Assembly: GCA_007115705.1 (NCBI GenBank)
Contig: QXEO01000431.1
Location: forward strand, 3,644,946 to 3,708,945
Direction of reading: 5' to 3'
DNA from: Dactylis glomerata
Lineage: Eukaryota > Streptophyta > Magnoliopsida > Poales > Poaceae
DNA length: 64,000 nucleotides
Shown one piece after another: positions 23,359 through 35,579 of the stretch. The stretch's first letter is position 1. Every line of letters begins with the position of its first letter. Under the pieces are notes generated by a model. The model was not told the DNA's origin. It saw only the letters and a list, made by a program, of their open reading frames with translations, and did no database searches. Both the position numbers and the translations under genes were made by a program.

Positions 23359-26300
23359 TGAGGACCCCCGGGATCAAGGCTAGACAAATCCAGACCTTCA
23401 TCTAACATAAGCCTAACCGAGAGCTCGAGAGCCTTACAGTGAGGAAATCGGTAACACAACAGTGACTCTACGACTCAAAAGTAATATAGCAACCTCTTAA
23501 AAGAGCAAGAAGCAAATTACAAGCAGAGGTCACTGACCTGTCAATCATCAATCAACGAAAGCGAAGTTATGCTATTAGACATAGCAAGACCAAATGGCCT
23601 AAGAGGCCTGAAGCATAACGGCGACGTCCCAATCCATAGATTCCAGGCTGCCGCCTGGGAACCCCAAGCTACTCGTCAATGTCGATGTCGTCCAGAACCT
23701 TCGATGGTAAACTTACTCTGCTGCAAAAATATCAACGAGGCAAGGTTGAGTACAAAAGGTACTCAGCAAGACTTACTAACCTAGTAGCTACATGTTGGCT
23801 AGAAAGGCCTTCTTTGGAGTTTCTTTGCATAAAGCAAGTTTTGTTTGCATAAAACAAGTAAGAGTAGAAGCTCGACTACTCGGAACATTTAAAAAGGGGA
23901 GGGGAGCGATAACTTTGATCATCATTGAATCATCCACCGAACCATCATTCTTATATCCACCGAACAACAACTACTATTTAGATCCACCGAGCAATTGTAT
24001 CATCTTTTGAATCCACCAAATATCTTGATCTTTCATAACCACCGATCATCATCAGCTGAACCTATCCACTAGGATTACATCCTCAAAACCCCAGAGGAAA
24101 GCAATCCTATTCACACCTTGGTTTTCAAGTTTTACGATCAGGTTAAAGTTCTCTATGATCTCAGAATCCGTTCCCAAGTCGTCCATAACCGTGGACACGG
24201 CTTTTCGAAAAGATTTAACCCTGCAGGGGTGCACAACTTTACCCACACGTGCCAACCGACTCTTAATGCCACCGGTAAAGCTCTCTTCCTTGGAAGGCCG
24301 GCAGAGGGTGGTTGACCACGACCTTTACCTTGCTTTCGTCCAAACCATGAGTTCACTAAAAGAGGGAAGCTCCGCCGTAACGGGTCCAGTCCCGAAGTCG
24401 GTCCCTCTAATTGTGCGCAGGGGTTGGTTTACCAGAGGCCGCACCTCAAGCAACCCCGGCCACGTTCAAAACAAAGTTTAAACACCCAAATAAGGTGACT
24501 CATGGAACAGGCTAGGCAAGTTAGTTAGTCGAGAGGGTGCCATTATAGGGCCTCGTGTGGTTGTACGCTCCGTCTTGGTTCAAGAGGCGAGAACTCAGGT
24601 CCTAGGGTCGGCAAGAATGAGTCAAATAACCACATCCCCTGTGGCGGCTCATCCAAGCCTTTAGCATGTTTAACACTTTACCACTCACCACTGATCATAT
24701 CACGTCAACCTGTCATACTAGGTTCATTCATAGCTCGGATTCATCAACCGGATGGATCAGAGTTTACCAACTAAGCATGGCTAAGCATATAAGATATAAA
24801 GGCTCAAGCAATGCACATAAGCGAGACCTAGTTATGCTAGGAGCAGTGGATCAGGGAATTTAGGTGACAAGAGCATGCATAAGATAGGATAACTCTAACT
24901 ACCGATAAAAGACATTTGAATCGTATGCAACAGAGCAAGAATTGAAATACTTTGAAAACATAGGATCAGACGCTTGCCTTGCTGGTTGATATTCAAAATA
25001 GAAATAGATCTTCGGGATTCTTCTTCTTGAATAAAACTCCATGGACAAGTATTGGTCCTCGATGTTATCCACTCGATCTCGGACTCGTGTTCTATCGCGA
25101 AGAAGCAAACACCGGAAAAAAGAAAACAACATTCAAGCATGGCATCGATGCGCAAGCAATAATGATGACATGACATGTTAATATGTTTGAATTGAACCCT
25201 ACAACATGATTATCAAATTAAATGGGGTTGGAATGCATAACACATTGCAATTCCATAAACCCCGCAAATTAAGGATGTGGTATTTTGTTCTTCTAATTAG
25301 GCAGGATTCAGAGTTGATTAAGCATGCATGATTTTGATACCAAAATATAGATCTCAGTTTTCTGAACAATTTGATAGGCCATTTGCATTTTTCTGACATA
25401 CAGGGAATATTCTATGCATTTTACAACTTTCAAATACTTGCAGCAATTTTTCTGAAATAAAATACTGCGCAGGAACTTTTTACACCCGGGGTCAGAACGA
25501 CCCACAGCCACTGACCAGAGGGGCCCGAGGCCACGTTGACTGGCCAGGGTCGGCTGGGGAAAATGGCCCAGTCCGACCTGCTCCCAGACGCCGGCAACGG
25601 CCGGCCATGGCGGCGGCTACGGCGCGGAAGAAGGAGGGGGAAAGGGTCCTGCCGGACCAGAGGCTCACCGGGGAGACGCCTGCGGGGTCGGCTTGGCCGG
25701 AGGATGGCCGGTGGCGAGGAATTTGACCAGCGAAGAGCTCCATTTCCGGCGAGGAATCCGCGACGGTGGCGGCGACTCCGGGCACGGCGGCTCGATTCCT
25801 TGAATGGGGACATAGAGGATGGCGACGGGGATATTCTCAGCACCTCGGAGGAGCAAGGGACGGCGTCTAACGGCGGCGCTAGGCGGCGAGCTCTGGCTAC
25901 TGTGAGTTTTCATGGGAGAGAGGGAGAGGCCGACGGTGGGGAAGAAGGAGGGCGGCCAAGGGATAGGAAGGAAGAGAGGAGGGGGAGGCGTGGCGTCCAG
26001 GGGTTCTTCTTGGAATCCAGAGCGAGCAGGAGGTGGCGCACGGGGCACCTGGGAGCTCCACGCAGGTGCTTCCTGTGACTCACGAAGAAGACAACAGACT
26101 TTTTCCAAAAAGCCCCTGGCCATTGGAGATTTCTCTGAAATGTTTTAAACAACACTAGTTTGCAATAATTGGTGATTCAAATGGAGTCCAAAAGTTATGA
26201 AATTTGGTAGGGGCTTTTTAGAGAAATAGTAGAAGCTCCACCTATGTTTGTTTGAATTTTTAGAGACCATTTGAATACAATTATCTAGATAGAGGAATAA

Positions 26301-26418
26301 GAAGAGTAGGGTTTTCGAATATATTTCCTTTGTGCATATTTTGTTAGGAAAATAATCATGATGCTAATGATGCACAAATCAACTCCTAATAATAATTAGC
26401 TAAAAGAGGGATGTTACA
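23359..26418 (-). mobile_element. TGTAACATCCC-type long LTR, minus strand
   Basis: On the minus strand it runs from TGTAACATCCCTC at 26418 to GGGGGTCCTCA at 23359. It has the same architecture as its neighbours, including the CTTTTCGAAAAG palindrome near 24203 and the GAGTAC...GTACTC hairpin at 23748-23764. It meets the plus-strand LTR's primer site directly on its 3' side, with no primer site of its own and no matching 5-bp flanks (CCAGG against GATCT). ORFs of up to 180 codons in its GC-rich part (25430-26150) exist on both strands and look like chance. Confidence 0.65.
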
Positions 26419-26426
26419 GATCTATC

Positions 26427-28756
26427 CACGGCTTTTCGAAAAGATTTAACCCTGCAGGGGTGTACAACTTTACCCACACGTGACGACCGTCTCCATAAGC
26501 CACATGACGTCATTCCGTGAGACGCTGGCAGAGTGGTGATCGCCTACAACCTTTACCTTACATCGACCTATTCCATGAGCCACGCCAAAAGGTTCTAGCC
26601 GCCATCGCGAGATCGGCCGTTCTCGGACGCGGAACCGTTCGTTGTGTGCAGGGGATCCAGTTCAATGCCACCAAGCACCCTTCACCCCGGCCACATCCTG
26701 TATGTATGCACCTGTTCCACCATCTCGTTTCAAAACATTTTCGATGCGTATGCCAAATGGAAAGCCCGAACTAGGTAGCTCATGGATAAGTCTAAGCAAG
26801 TTAGTCAGTCGACGAGAGTCCCATACCTCCACGTGTGGTCGTACGCTCAGTCTTGGATCAAGAGACAAGAACTCGGGTCCTAAGGCGACAAGAATGAGTC
26901 AAACAACCACATCCCAATGTGGCGGCTCATCCAAGCCTTTTAGCATGTTTAAACACACAATTCTCATCATACCACGTCATCCTGTCATACTAGATTCATT
27001 TGCAGCTCTGATTCATTATACATATGTACCAGAGTAAAAAAAACTAAGCATGGCTAAGCATTTCAGATATAAAGCTCTAGCGACGCACATAAGCAAAACC
27101 TAGTCATGCTAGGAGCAGTGGATCAGGATATTTAGGCGACAAGAATGGAATATACATTAGATAGGTTAACTCTACCTATCGACAAAGATAGTTGAACCGT
27201 ATATTGCAAAATAGTAAGTTTTGAAATACTTTAAAACCATAGGTTCAGAGGGGGGATGCTTTCCTTGTTGTTGATAACCAGAATAGAATAGATATCCAGG
27301 GTTCTTCTTCTTGACTTGTTCATCGATGGACAAGTATTGATCACCGATGTTGTCGATCCTGACATCGGACGCGTTGCTCACATCAATCTCCGGATCCTAC
27401 CGAGGAGAGATAGAAACACACCGAAAAAGAGGAATCATTCAATACATGGCATCGATGCAATGCGCATACAAGCATGTATGATATGACATATTAATAGGTA
27501 TTGAAATTTACACTAAACATGGATAGCATTTTAGATGGAGTTCAAATGCACAAGCCTAATAGCATTTGAATTATCTCCATAATGAAATAAAAGGTTCGAA
27601 TTGTTCCTCTATTACAAACAGGGTTCAAAGTTGATTAAGCATGCATGATTTTGACACAAATAGGTAGAGCATGTTTTTCTGAGCATTTTGGTATATCATA
27701 CGCATTTTTCCGACAAGCAGATAATTCCCTATGCATTTTACAAGATTAGTCATTTTTCTGAAATTTCTGGACACGAAATAAAGCTTGCAGTAATTTTTTG
27801 TACACAGGGTCAATTGACCCAGGCCACTGTCTGCTGGGCCCGAGGCCCATGTGCCAGGCCACGTTGGCCAGCTTGGCCAAGAACGGCCATGGCCATGGAC
27901 GCACTTGCCAGAGACCGGAGAGGGGCGGCGCTCCGGCGCGAAAAAGGAGGGGGAAAAGAGGGCGGCCGGACCAGATTCTCACCGGGAACTCGCAGGGGAG
28001 GTCAGCTGGGCCGGAGGATGGCCGGCGGCGAGCAATTTGGGAGGTGGAGCTCGGATTACTGCGAGCAAAATCCGGCGAATCGGCGGTGATTTCGGGCACT
28101 CCGGCTCGATTCTTCGGGCGAGGAGGAGGAGGGCGGCGTCGGGGACCTTCTCAGCTTCTCGGAGGAGCAAGGGGCGGCACCGAATGGCGACCCTAGGCGG
28201 CAGCCATGGCGGTTCAAGCTTCTGTACTGGGAGCGAGCAGAACACAACGTGAGGGAGAGAGAGACCGAGTGGGGAAGAAGGAGGGCGGCCAGGGAAGAGA
28301 TAAGGAGGAGGGGGAGGCGTCCAGGTGCTGCTCCACGGGTCTTCTCGGCCTCGGCTCGGTAAGCAGGAGGTGGCAGCGGTGGCTTCCTGGGAGCCTCCAC
28401 GCAGGTGCTCCGTTTAACTCAACGAAGAAGACAAAGATCTTTTGCAGATAGCCCCTTGGACTTCGGGGTTTTCCTAGAAAACTTCAAAACTGCACTAGTT
28501 TGCATAGTTTGATGATTTAAATTCGTTCAAGAAATTTTGAAACACTTCAGGGGCTTTCATGCGACCCAGCAAAAGCTCAAATTTATTTTATTTGACATTT
28601 TTAAACACTTGAACTCACTTTGCAATTGTTTGATTGGAGTTTAAATTTGGTCACTTGTAGGGTTTCCAACTTAGTTTCAAATGCAAAAATTTCTTAGTGC
28701 ATTTTAGATGATGCTCATGATGCAAATGCAACTATTTACAAACATGGGATGTTACA
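26427..28756 (-). mobile_element. 3' LTR of the young element, truncated
   Basis: It begins TGTAACATCCCATG at 28756 (minus). Similarity to the 5' LTR stops at 26427, five bases beyond the perfect palindrome CTTTTCGAAAAG (26432-26443). Eight unexplained bases (26419-26426) then separate it from the start of the older inverted LTR. Confidence 0.8.
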
Positions 28757-31700
28757 GTTCTACCCACCTTACAAGAATCTCGACCCCGAGATTCCTAGGT
28801 AAGAAAAGAGGGAAGGGGTTGCAACGGTCTTCAACGATCTTCACAAACTCACCATGATCTTCTTTCTTGAAGGAAAGAGGGAACAACTCTGGATAGATGG
28901 ATCTTCACAAATATTGAGTATCTCATGGTCAACTCATAGAATGAGTGTTCGTAAACATCTCTTGAGCTAACAAACATGAAACACCTGAAAGTGTGAGAAG
29001 GAATGGGAAAGTTTCAAATTTGGTTCGCAAAGTCGTGAGTACATTTCGGTTGTACTCGCAAACCATCGAAAGGGGAAGCATTGGATGTGCAATATGGTGG
29101 TAGGAAGGGAAGGCTCAACTCTGGTTTGCTTTCTTTGAAAACATGGTTTCTCGTGTCGATATAGCATGTATAGAACCTTGTTCTACGACATTTCTATATC
29201 CTTATTAAAAACTTGTATAAAACATTTTTAGTAGAACTCTAGGAAGAGATAACCCAAAGAGGAGGGTGAAACACTAGTCAACGAAGTGTGAAAGACTAGC
29301 CATGGAGTGGAATTGGTTTTGATACCATGAAGGGGCACACCGTTGAACGAGGTGACTCAAAGAAATTCACATGATTAAAATTTTGGGGCCATCATGTGAC
29401 TGACGAATTCACACAATGTGTTACTTCATTAGAACTTCAAGTATAGACAAAGGGGAGCGTGAAGCACTTCGAGTGTGAAAGATCAACCATAGAGTGGAAT
29501 TCCTCCTGATGGAGTTATTAACGCAAGAGGGTTGTTCTAAAAGACCGACCAAGACACATTAGCAGCTGTGCTTATAATGTTCTCCTTGATGTTCTAGATA
29601 CCAATATCCAGCTTATGACAAGCCTTCAATCAGTCATCAAGTGAAAGTTGGACTTTGAGATTAAAAGAGACCATAAGAGGTAACTTTTAGGATGAGTCAC
29701 TTGAAATCCTCATGGAGAGTGGTTGTTCTTGAGAAATCAAGGGATGATGGAAATAGGCCTTCCAGCTAATTGTGTCAACAACAACATCAACCTTGCCGGA
29801 TTTCAAAGAGACCTATGTCAATCCTTGAGGAACACTAACCATCATTGCTGCTTGAGATTCAGCTCTAGTTAGATGAATTCATACTTCAGACTTAGTATTC
29901 CGAATAAAAAGGTTCAATGGATGCCACCGAGATAAAGCTGCTAGATTCTCAAGATATGGACTACAATGTCAAGCTCCAAAAAGATAGGTAAGATTGCGAT
30001 TGCCAAAAGACAATTGCACTAGCAGGAGCTTATTGCAATGAAACACTGAGTCCTTGATGGAAAAACGTGAAAGAAGATAGTGAAGTTCTTGAATAAATTA
30101 GTCAGCGGCTTGTTGTGCATATAGGAAATTTTCAAGAAGATGGAGGCAACAACCTGTCATCTCAAGAATAATCCGCACATGCATGACCAATTCGAGATGA
30201 TTCCTGAAGGAACAATGTAAATTATTCTTGAATTCACGGCGACATCTTTCAACAATTGCACGTGAACCAAAGAGATAATGTCACTTCCAACATCCAGAAC
30301 ACATACTTCGTGATGACACAAAGATGGTTCTAACAAGTTTCCAGCATTAATGCCAAATGTCCAACATGAAGGTCTTCAAACATGGAGAAAGTAAGGATGT
30401 TGTCGATGGGCTCAACAACAAACTTATTTATATGCTCCAAGAAGATGGATTCATATGTTGTAAGAACAAGACAAAAGTATTGGTCAGACCAAAGGAAATG
30501 ATGACGCACTCAAGTGAAATCCACGAGTAGAAACACCATCAAGATTGTCCATGGGACTGAATTTGATTTGAGGATAGCCCAAAATCAAATCAAAATTGGG
30601 GAAGATAGCATATCCAAAGAGGAGGTACTATCTTGCTTCAACACGAATAAAAGTAGACATCCCTTAAAAAGGAACAAAGTCAGATAGAGCTTTTGTCTTT
30701 CAACTCTCCAAGTTGTTGCTTAAGCTCAACCAACTAGTCCAGGGTATCCAGTATAGATTCTTGGAGAAATAACCGATTTCAGAGAACCAGCTTACTCATG
30801 AACTTGACAACACGGTCATGTAAGAACATGGCAATACTTCTAGAAAGACAACTAGAATATCACGAACCACCGATATGTCACTAAGTTCAAGAGAGAACCT
30901 TGGTTTAGAAGGAAAGCGACATGGTCATGAGAGTTTTGGCACAAACCTAACTCTTCGACCAAAGATATGTGCCTGAATTACGGACTTGGCAACATAGTGA
31001 AAGTTTGCTTAGTGATTGGTTAACCAATCATGCTAAGAATGATGCAAAAGACCTTAGATTTCAAAGCAATATGATTTACTATGGATCTCAGATGGCCACA
31101 GCAATATGCATACCCAACATTCCAAGCATGACCAGCTCGGAGAAAGGGTGAGCAAAGATGTGTAAGAGCATCACTTCATCAAGAAAGTCATGAGGCTTGG
31201 CACAACCTCTTGGTATAAAAGAGTGTGATACTCTAAGGTGGAATAGAGTAGAAGCTGCATAGAGCTCATACTCTGCGTATTATACCACTTTGACCTGGTT
31301 CTAGAAATGGACGAGGTTCTGGAGTTTGTTTCTCCTAACATTTTGGGATGGAAGGGCTTAACAAGACCACAAGGGTAATATGCACTGGAGGACACCAATG
31401 CAATATACATCTTGGCTACCAACTGGCAGACGATGGATCAGAAAGCAGCTTAAGAGAAGGAACACGCTTAGAAGGGATCCTTAGATTTGGATGCACAAGT
31501 TAACACTCTTATATAAACCAATGCTGAAAGGGAGGGTGTGGCAGAGTCACGTACATAGAGATGAGACTCAGAAAGAGAACTCTTGTCGTGATCCATTTGG
31601 TTCCATAAGAGAACATCTGCCATAGCTAGTGGAAGGGGAAGTCCTTTGTTGTGGCAAATCAATTACGACTACAACCACAAGTTGAAAGGCAAACCATTGT

Positions 31701-32321
31701 GAGTTAATGATAAATCATTAACACAAGGGTTCAACAGAATGGATCTTGGGTTAAAGGCCAGCTTCATGTACTGGAATCCAGCACAATCCGGGACCTTCGG
31801 TTCAAGTCCATGGGTAAAACATGAAGAAAGGAGTAACTACTAACTGAGCAACTCAGAGGATGCCATAGGGTAGTAATCACAAGGTAGCTTCCAGAACAAG
31901 GTACAGATTCTGAAGTACCAAACAAATGGGAAGGATGCATACAAGGTGGAAGAAATCCTTGAAGCATAGAACGATGTGGAATCCTCAAAACAAAGAGATC
32001 ATGATGGAAAGAAATCTTCTAGTTGCATCTTCTTGTATTAGCTGGTAGTATGCCGAAGACTCCAGAGAGCACAACACTAGGTCAACTGGTTTAGAAACGA
32101 CATGCCCACGAGGGACCTAAGTTTTGAATGACTAGAAGAGATAGAAACACTTTTTCCAAATCAACATGAAAGGATACGAAAGTTCAGACTAAGATCGATA
32201 GAGATAAGGAATAAAAAGGAACCTTACCTACATTTTGCAACTCATTTTTAGCTTTCAAATAGTTTTCACAAACACTAGACTCAACAACGACCAATAGCAA
32301 GGGTTTCCTACAGACAGTCCT
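28757..32321 (-). other. Interior of the young element, no recognisable gene
   Basis: All six frames are broken; the longest frames are about 80 codons and show no Gag, protease, RT or integrase motif. On the minus strand the last 60 bp (28757-28815) read like the decayed end of a Gypsy polyprotein followed by AAGGTGGGTAGAAC, the polypurine tract. An imperfect duplication of about 65 bp (GTGTGAAAGA...ATAGAGTGGAATT) occurs at 29280-29340 and 29455-29515. I see nothing else in it. Confidence 0.55.
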
Positions 32322-32333
32322 GCTCTGATACCA
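32322..32333 (-). other. Primer binding site, initiator tRNA-Met
   Basis: On the minus strand TGGTATCAGAGC lies 5 bp after the LTR end ACCCCACA-type terminus at 32339. It is the usual initiator tRNA-Met site. Confidence 0.85.
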
Positions 32334-32338
32334 AAACC

Positions 32339-35300
32339 TGTGGGGACCCCCGGGATCTAAGCTATACAGAGTTGTTATGTGTATTAGTCACGCTAGCAAC
32401 GAGTGATACTGGGGTTACCAGTCCCAGGCCGGAACACCATCGACAGGCAGGCCGGAATTAAACATCGGCTCTACACATCTCGAAGCGCCGTGAAACTAAT
32501 CATAACCAAGACTGCATAACAGAGAGCTCGAGAATCTTAAACCCCTCTCGTGCATTTTATATCCATACACGCATCATGCACGAGATGGGTAACCAATGTT
32601 GGTACACAACAGTGACTCTACGACTCAAAGGTAATATTGTAAAGCTCTTACCTGAGCAAAGATCCAAAGGATTACAAACAGAGGTCACTGACCAACATTA
32701 CATCAGACAACGGAAGGAAGGTTATGCTATTAGACATAGCAAGGATGACATGGCCTAAGAGGCCAGAAGCATAACAGCGACAACCCATTCCGCAGCCCCA
32801 AGCTGCTGTCTGGGAACCCCAAGCTACTCGTCGGTGTTGATCGTCGTACGAAACTCATCTTTGTTGTGGAACTTACTCTGCAGCAAAAATATCAACAAAG
32901 GGGGGGTGAGTACATAGGGTACTCAGCAAGACTTACGTATCCTATTAGCTAAACTTGGTTAAGAAAGGCTTTCTGTGGAGTTATTTTGCATAAAGCAATC
33001 TTTATTTTCATAAAACAAGTGAGAGTAGAAGCTCGACTACTCAGAATGTTTGAAAGGAGTAAGAGAGCGATATCTTTGATCATTGGGACATCCACCGAAT
33101 CATCATCAGCTGAACCTATCCACTAGGATTACATCCTCGAAACCCCAGAGGAAAGCAATCCTATTCACACTTTGCTTTTCAAGTTTTACGATGATGTTAA
33201 AGTTCTCTATGATCAAGCATCTGTCTCCAAGTCGTCCATAACCGTGGACACGGCTTTTCGAAAAGATTTAACCCTGCAGGGGTGTACAACTTTACCCACA
33301 CGTGACGACCGTCTCCATAAGCCACATGACGTCATTCCGTGAGACGCTGGCAGAGTGGTGATCGCCTACAACCTTTACCTTACATCGACCTATTCCATGA
33401 GCCACGCCAAAAGGTTCTAGCTGCCATCGCGAGATCGGCCGTTCTCGGACGCGGAACCGTTCGTTGTGTGCAGGGGATCCAGTTCAATGCCACCAAGCAC
33501 CCTTCACCCCGGCCACATCCTGTATGTATGCACCTGTTCCACCATCTCGTTTCAAAACATTTTCGATGCGTATGCCAAATGGAAAGCCCAAACTAGGTAG
33601 CTCATGGATAAGTCTAAGCAAGTTAGTCAGTCGACGAGAGTCCCATACCTCCACGTGTGGTCGTACGCTCAGTCTTGGATCAAGAGACAAGAACTCGGGT
33701 CCTAAGGCGACAAGAATGAGTCAAACAACCACATCCCAATGTGGCGGCTCATCCAAGCCTTTTAGCATGTTTAAACACACAATTCTCATCATACCACGTC
33801 ATCCTGTCATACTAGATTCATTTGCAGCTCTGATTCATTATACATATGTACCAGAGTAAAAAAAACTAAGCATGGCTAAGCATTTCAGATATAAAGCTCT
33901 AGCGACGCACATAAGCAAAACCTAGTCATGCTAGGAGCAGTGGATCAGGATATTTAGGCGACAAGAATGGAATATACATTAGATAGGTTAACTCTACCTA
34001 TCGACAAAGACAGTTGAACCGTATATTGCAAAATAGTAAGTTTTGAAATACTTTAAAACCATAGGTTCAGAGGGGGGGCTGCTTTCCTTGTTGTTGATAA
34101 CCAGAATAGAATAGATATCCAGGGTTCTTCTTCTTGACTTGTTCATCGATGGACAAGTATTGATCACCGATGTTGTCGATCCTGACATCGGACGCGTTGC
34201 TCACATCAATCTCCGGATCCTACCGAGGAGAGATAGAAACACACCGAAAAAGAGGAATCATTCAATACATGGCATCGATGCAATGCGCATACAAGCATGT
34301 ATGATATGACATATTAATAGGTATTGAAATTTACACTAAACATGGATAGCATTTTAGATGGAGTTCAAATGCACAAGCCTAATAGCATTTGAATTATCTC
34401 CATAATGAAATAAAAGGTTCGAATTGTTCCTCTATTACAAACAGGGTTCAAAGTTGATTAAGCATGCATGATTTTGACACAAACAGGTAGAGCATGTTTT
34501 TCTGAGCATTTTGGTATATCATACGCATTTTTCCGACAAGCAGATAATTCCCTATGCATTTTACAAGATTAGTCATTTTTCTGAAATTTCTGGACACGAA
34601 ATAAAGCTTGCAGTAATTTTTTGTACACAGGGTCAATTGACCCAGGCCACTGTCTGCTGGGCCCGAGGCCCATGTGCCAGGCCACGTTGGCCAGCTTGGC
34701 CAAGAACGGCCATGGCCATGGACGCACTTGCCAGAGACCGGAGAGGGGCGGCGCTCCGGCGCGAAAAAGGAGGGGGAAAAGAGGGCGGCCGGACCAGATT
34801 CTCACCGGGAACTCGCAGGGGAGGTCAGCTGGGCCGGAGGATGGCCGGCGGCGAGCAATTTGGGAGGTGGAGCTCGGATTACTGCGAGCAAAATCCGGCG
34901 AATCGGCGGTGATTTCGGGCACTCCGGCTCGATTCTTCGGGCGAGGAGGAGGAGGGCGGCGTCGGGGACCTTCTCAGCTTCTCGGAGGAGCAAGGGGCGG
35001 CACCGAATGGCGACCCTAGGCGGCAGCCATGGCGGTTCAAGCTTCTGTACTGGGAGCGAGCAGAACACAACGTGAGGGAGAGAGAGACCGAGTGGGGAAG
35101 AAGGAGGGCGGCCAGGGAAGAGATAAGGAGGAGGGGGAGGCGTCCAGGTGCTGCTCCACGGGTCTTCTCGGCCTCGGCTCGGTAAGCAGGAGGTGGCAGC
35201 GGTGGCTTCCTGGGAGCCTCCACGCAGGTGCTCCGTTTAACTCAACGAAGAAGACAAAGATCTTTTGCAGATAGCCCCTTGGACTTCGAGGTTTTCCTAG

Positions 35301-35579
35301 AAAACTTCAAAACTGCACTAGTTTGCATAGTTTGATGATTTAAATTTGTTCAAGAAATTTTGAAACACTTCAGGGGCTTTCATGCGACCCAGCAAAAGCT
35401 CAAATTTATTTTATTTGACATTTTTAAACACTTGAACTCACTTTGCAATTGTTTGATTGGAGTTTAAATTTGGTCACTTGTAGGGTTTCCAACTTAGTTT
35501 CAAATGCAAAAATTTCTTAGTGCATTTTAGATGATGCTCATGATGCAAATGCAACTATTTACAAACATGGGATGTTACA
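32339..35579 (-). mobile_element. 5' LTR of the young element (3241 bp)
   Basis: On the minus strand it starts TGTAACATCCCATG at 35579 and ends GGGGGTCCCCACA at 32339. It contains the GAGTAC...GTACTC hairpin (32908-32924), the paired palindromes near 33253-33282, and a GC-rich segment (34640-35240). ORFs of 114-133 codons in the GC-rich part occur on both strands in each copy and have no recognisable domain. Confidence 0.85.

Larger units (their letters stand above)
26427..35579 (-). mobile_element. Young non-autonomous TGTAACATCCC-type LTR retrotransposon
   Basis: The right LTR (32339-35579) is complete and carries a primer site on its inner side, so the element reads leftward. The left LTR (26427-28756) matches it base for base except for about seven substitutions and one 1-bp indel in 2.33 kb, but lacks its last 0.9 kb. 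The 3.6-kb interior encodes no recognisable Gag or Pol. The right flank is Tat sequence, GTTCT (35580-35584). No left duplication survives because of the truncation. It resembles a large retrotransposon derivative, mobilised by a related autonomous element. Confidence 0.75.

Noticed and set aside
25430..26150. Overlapping ORFs of 130-180 codons on both strands in GC-rich LTR sequence (also 27746-28400 and 34569-35223)
   Set aside because: High GC content gives long chance frames; they lie in LTR promoter/leader regions and lack any motif I recognise.
26427..35579. Near-identical 2.33-kb blocks as a segmental gene duplication
   Set aside because: They are the two LTRs of one element, with primer site and polypurine tract between them.
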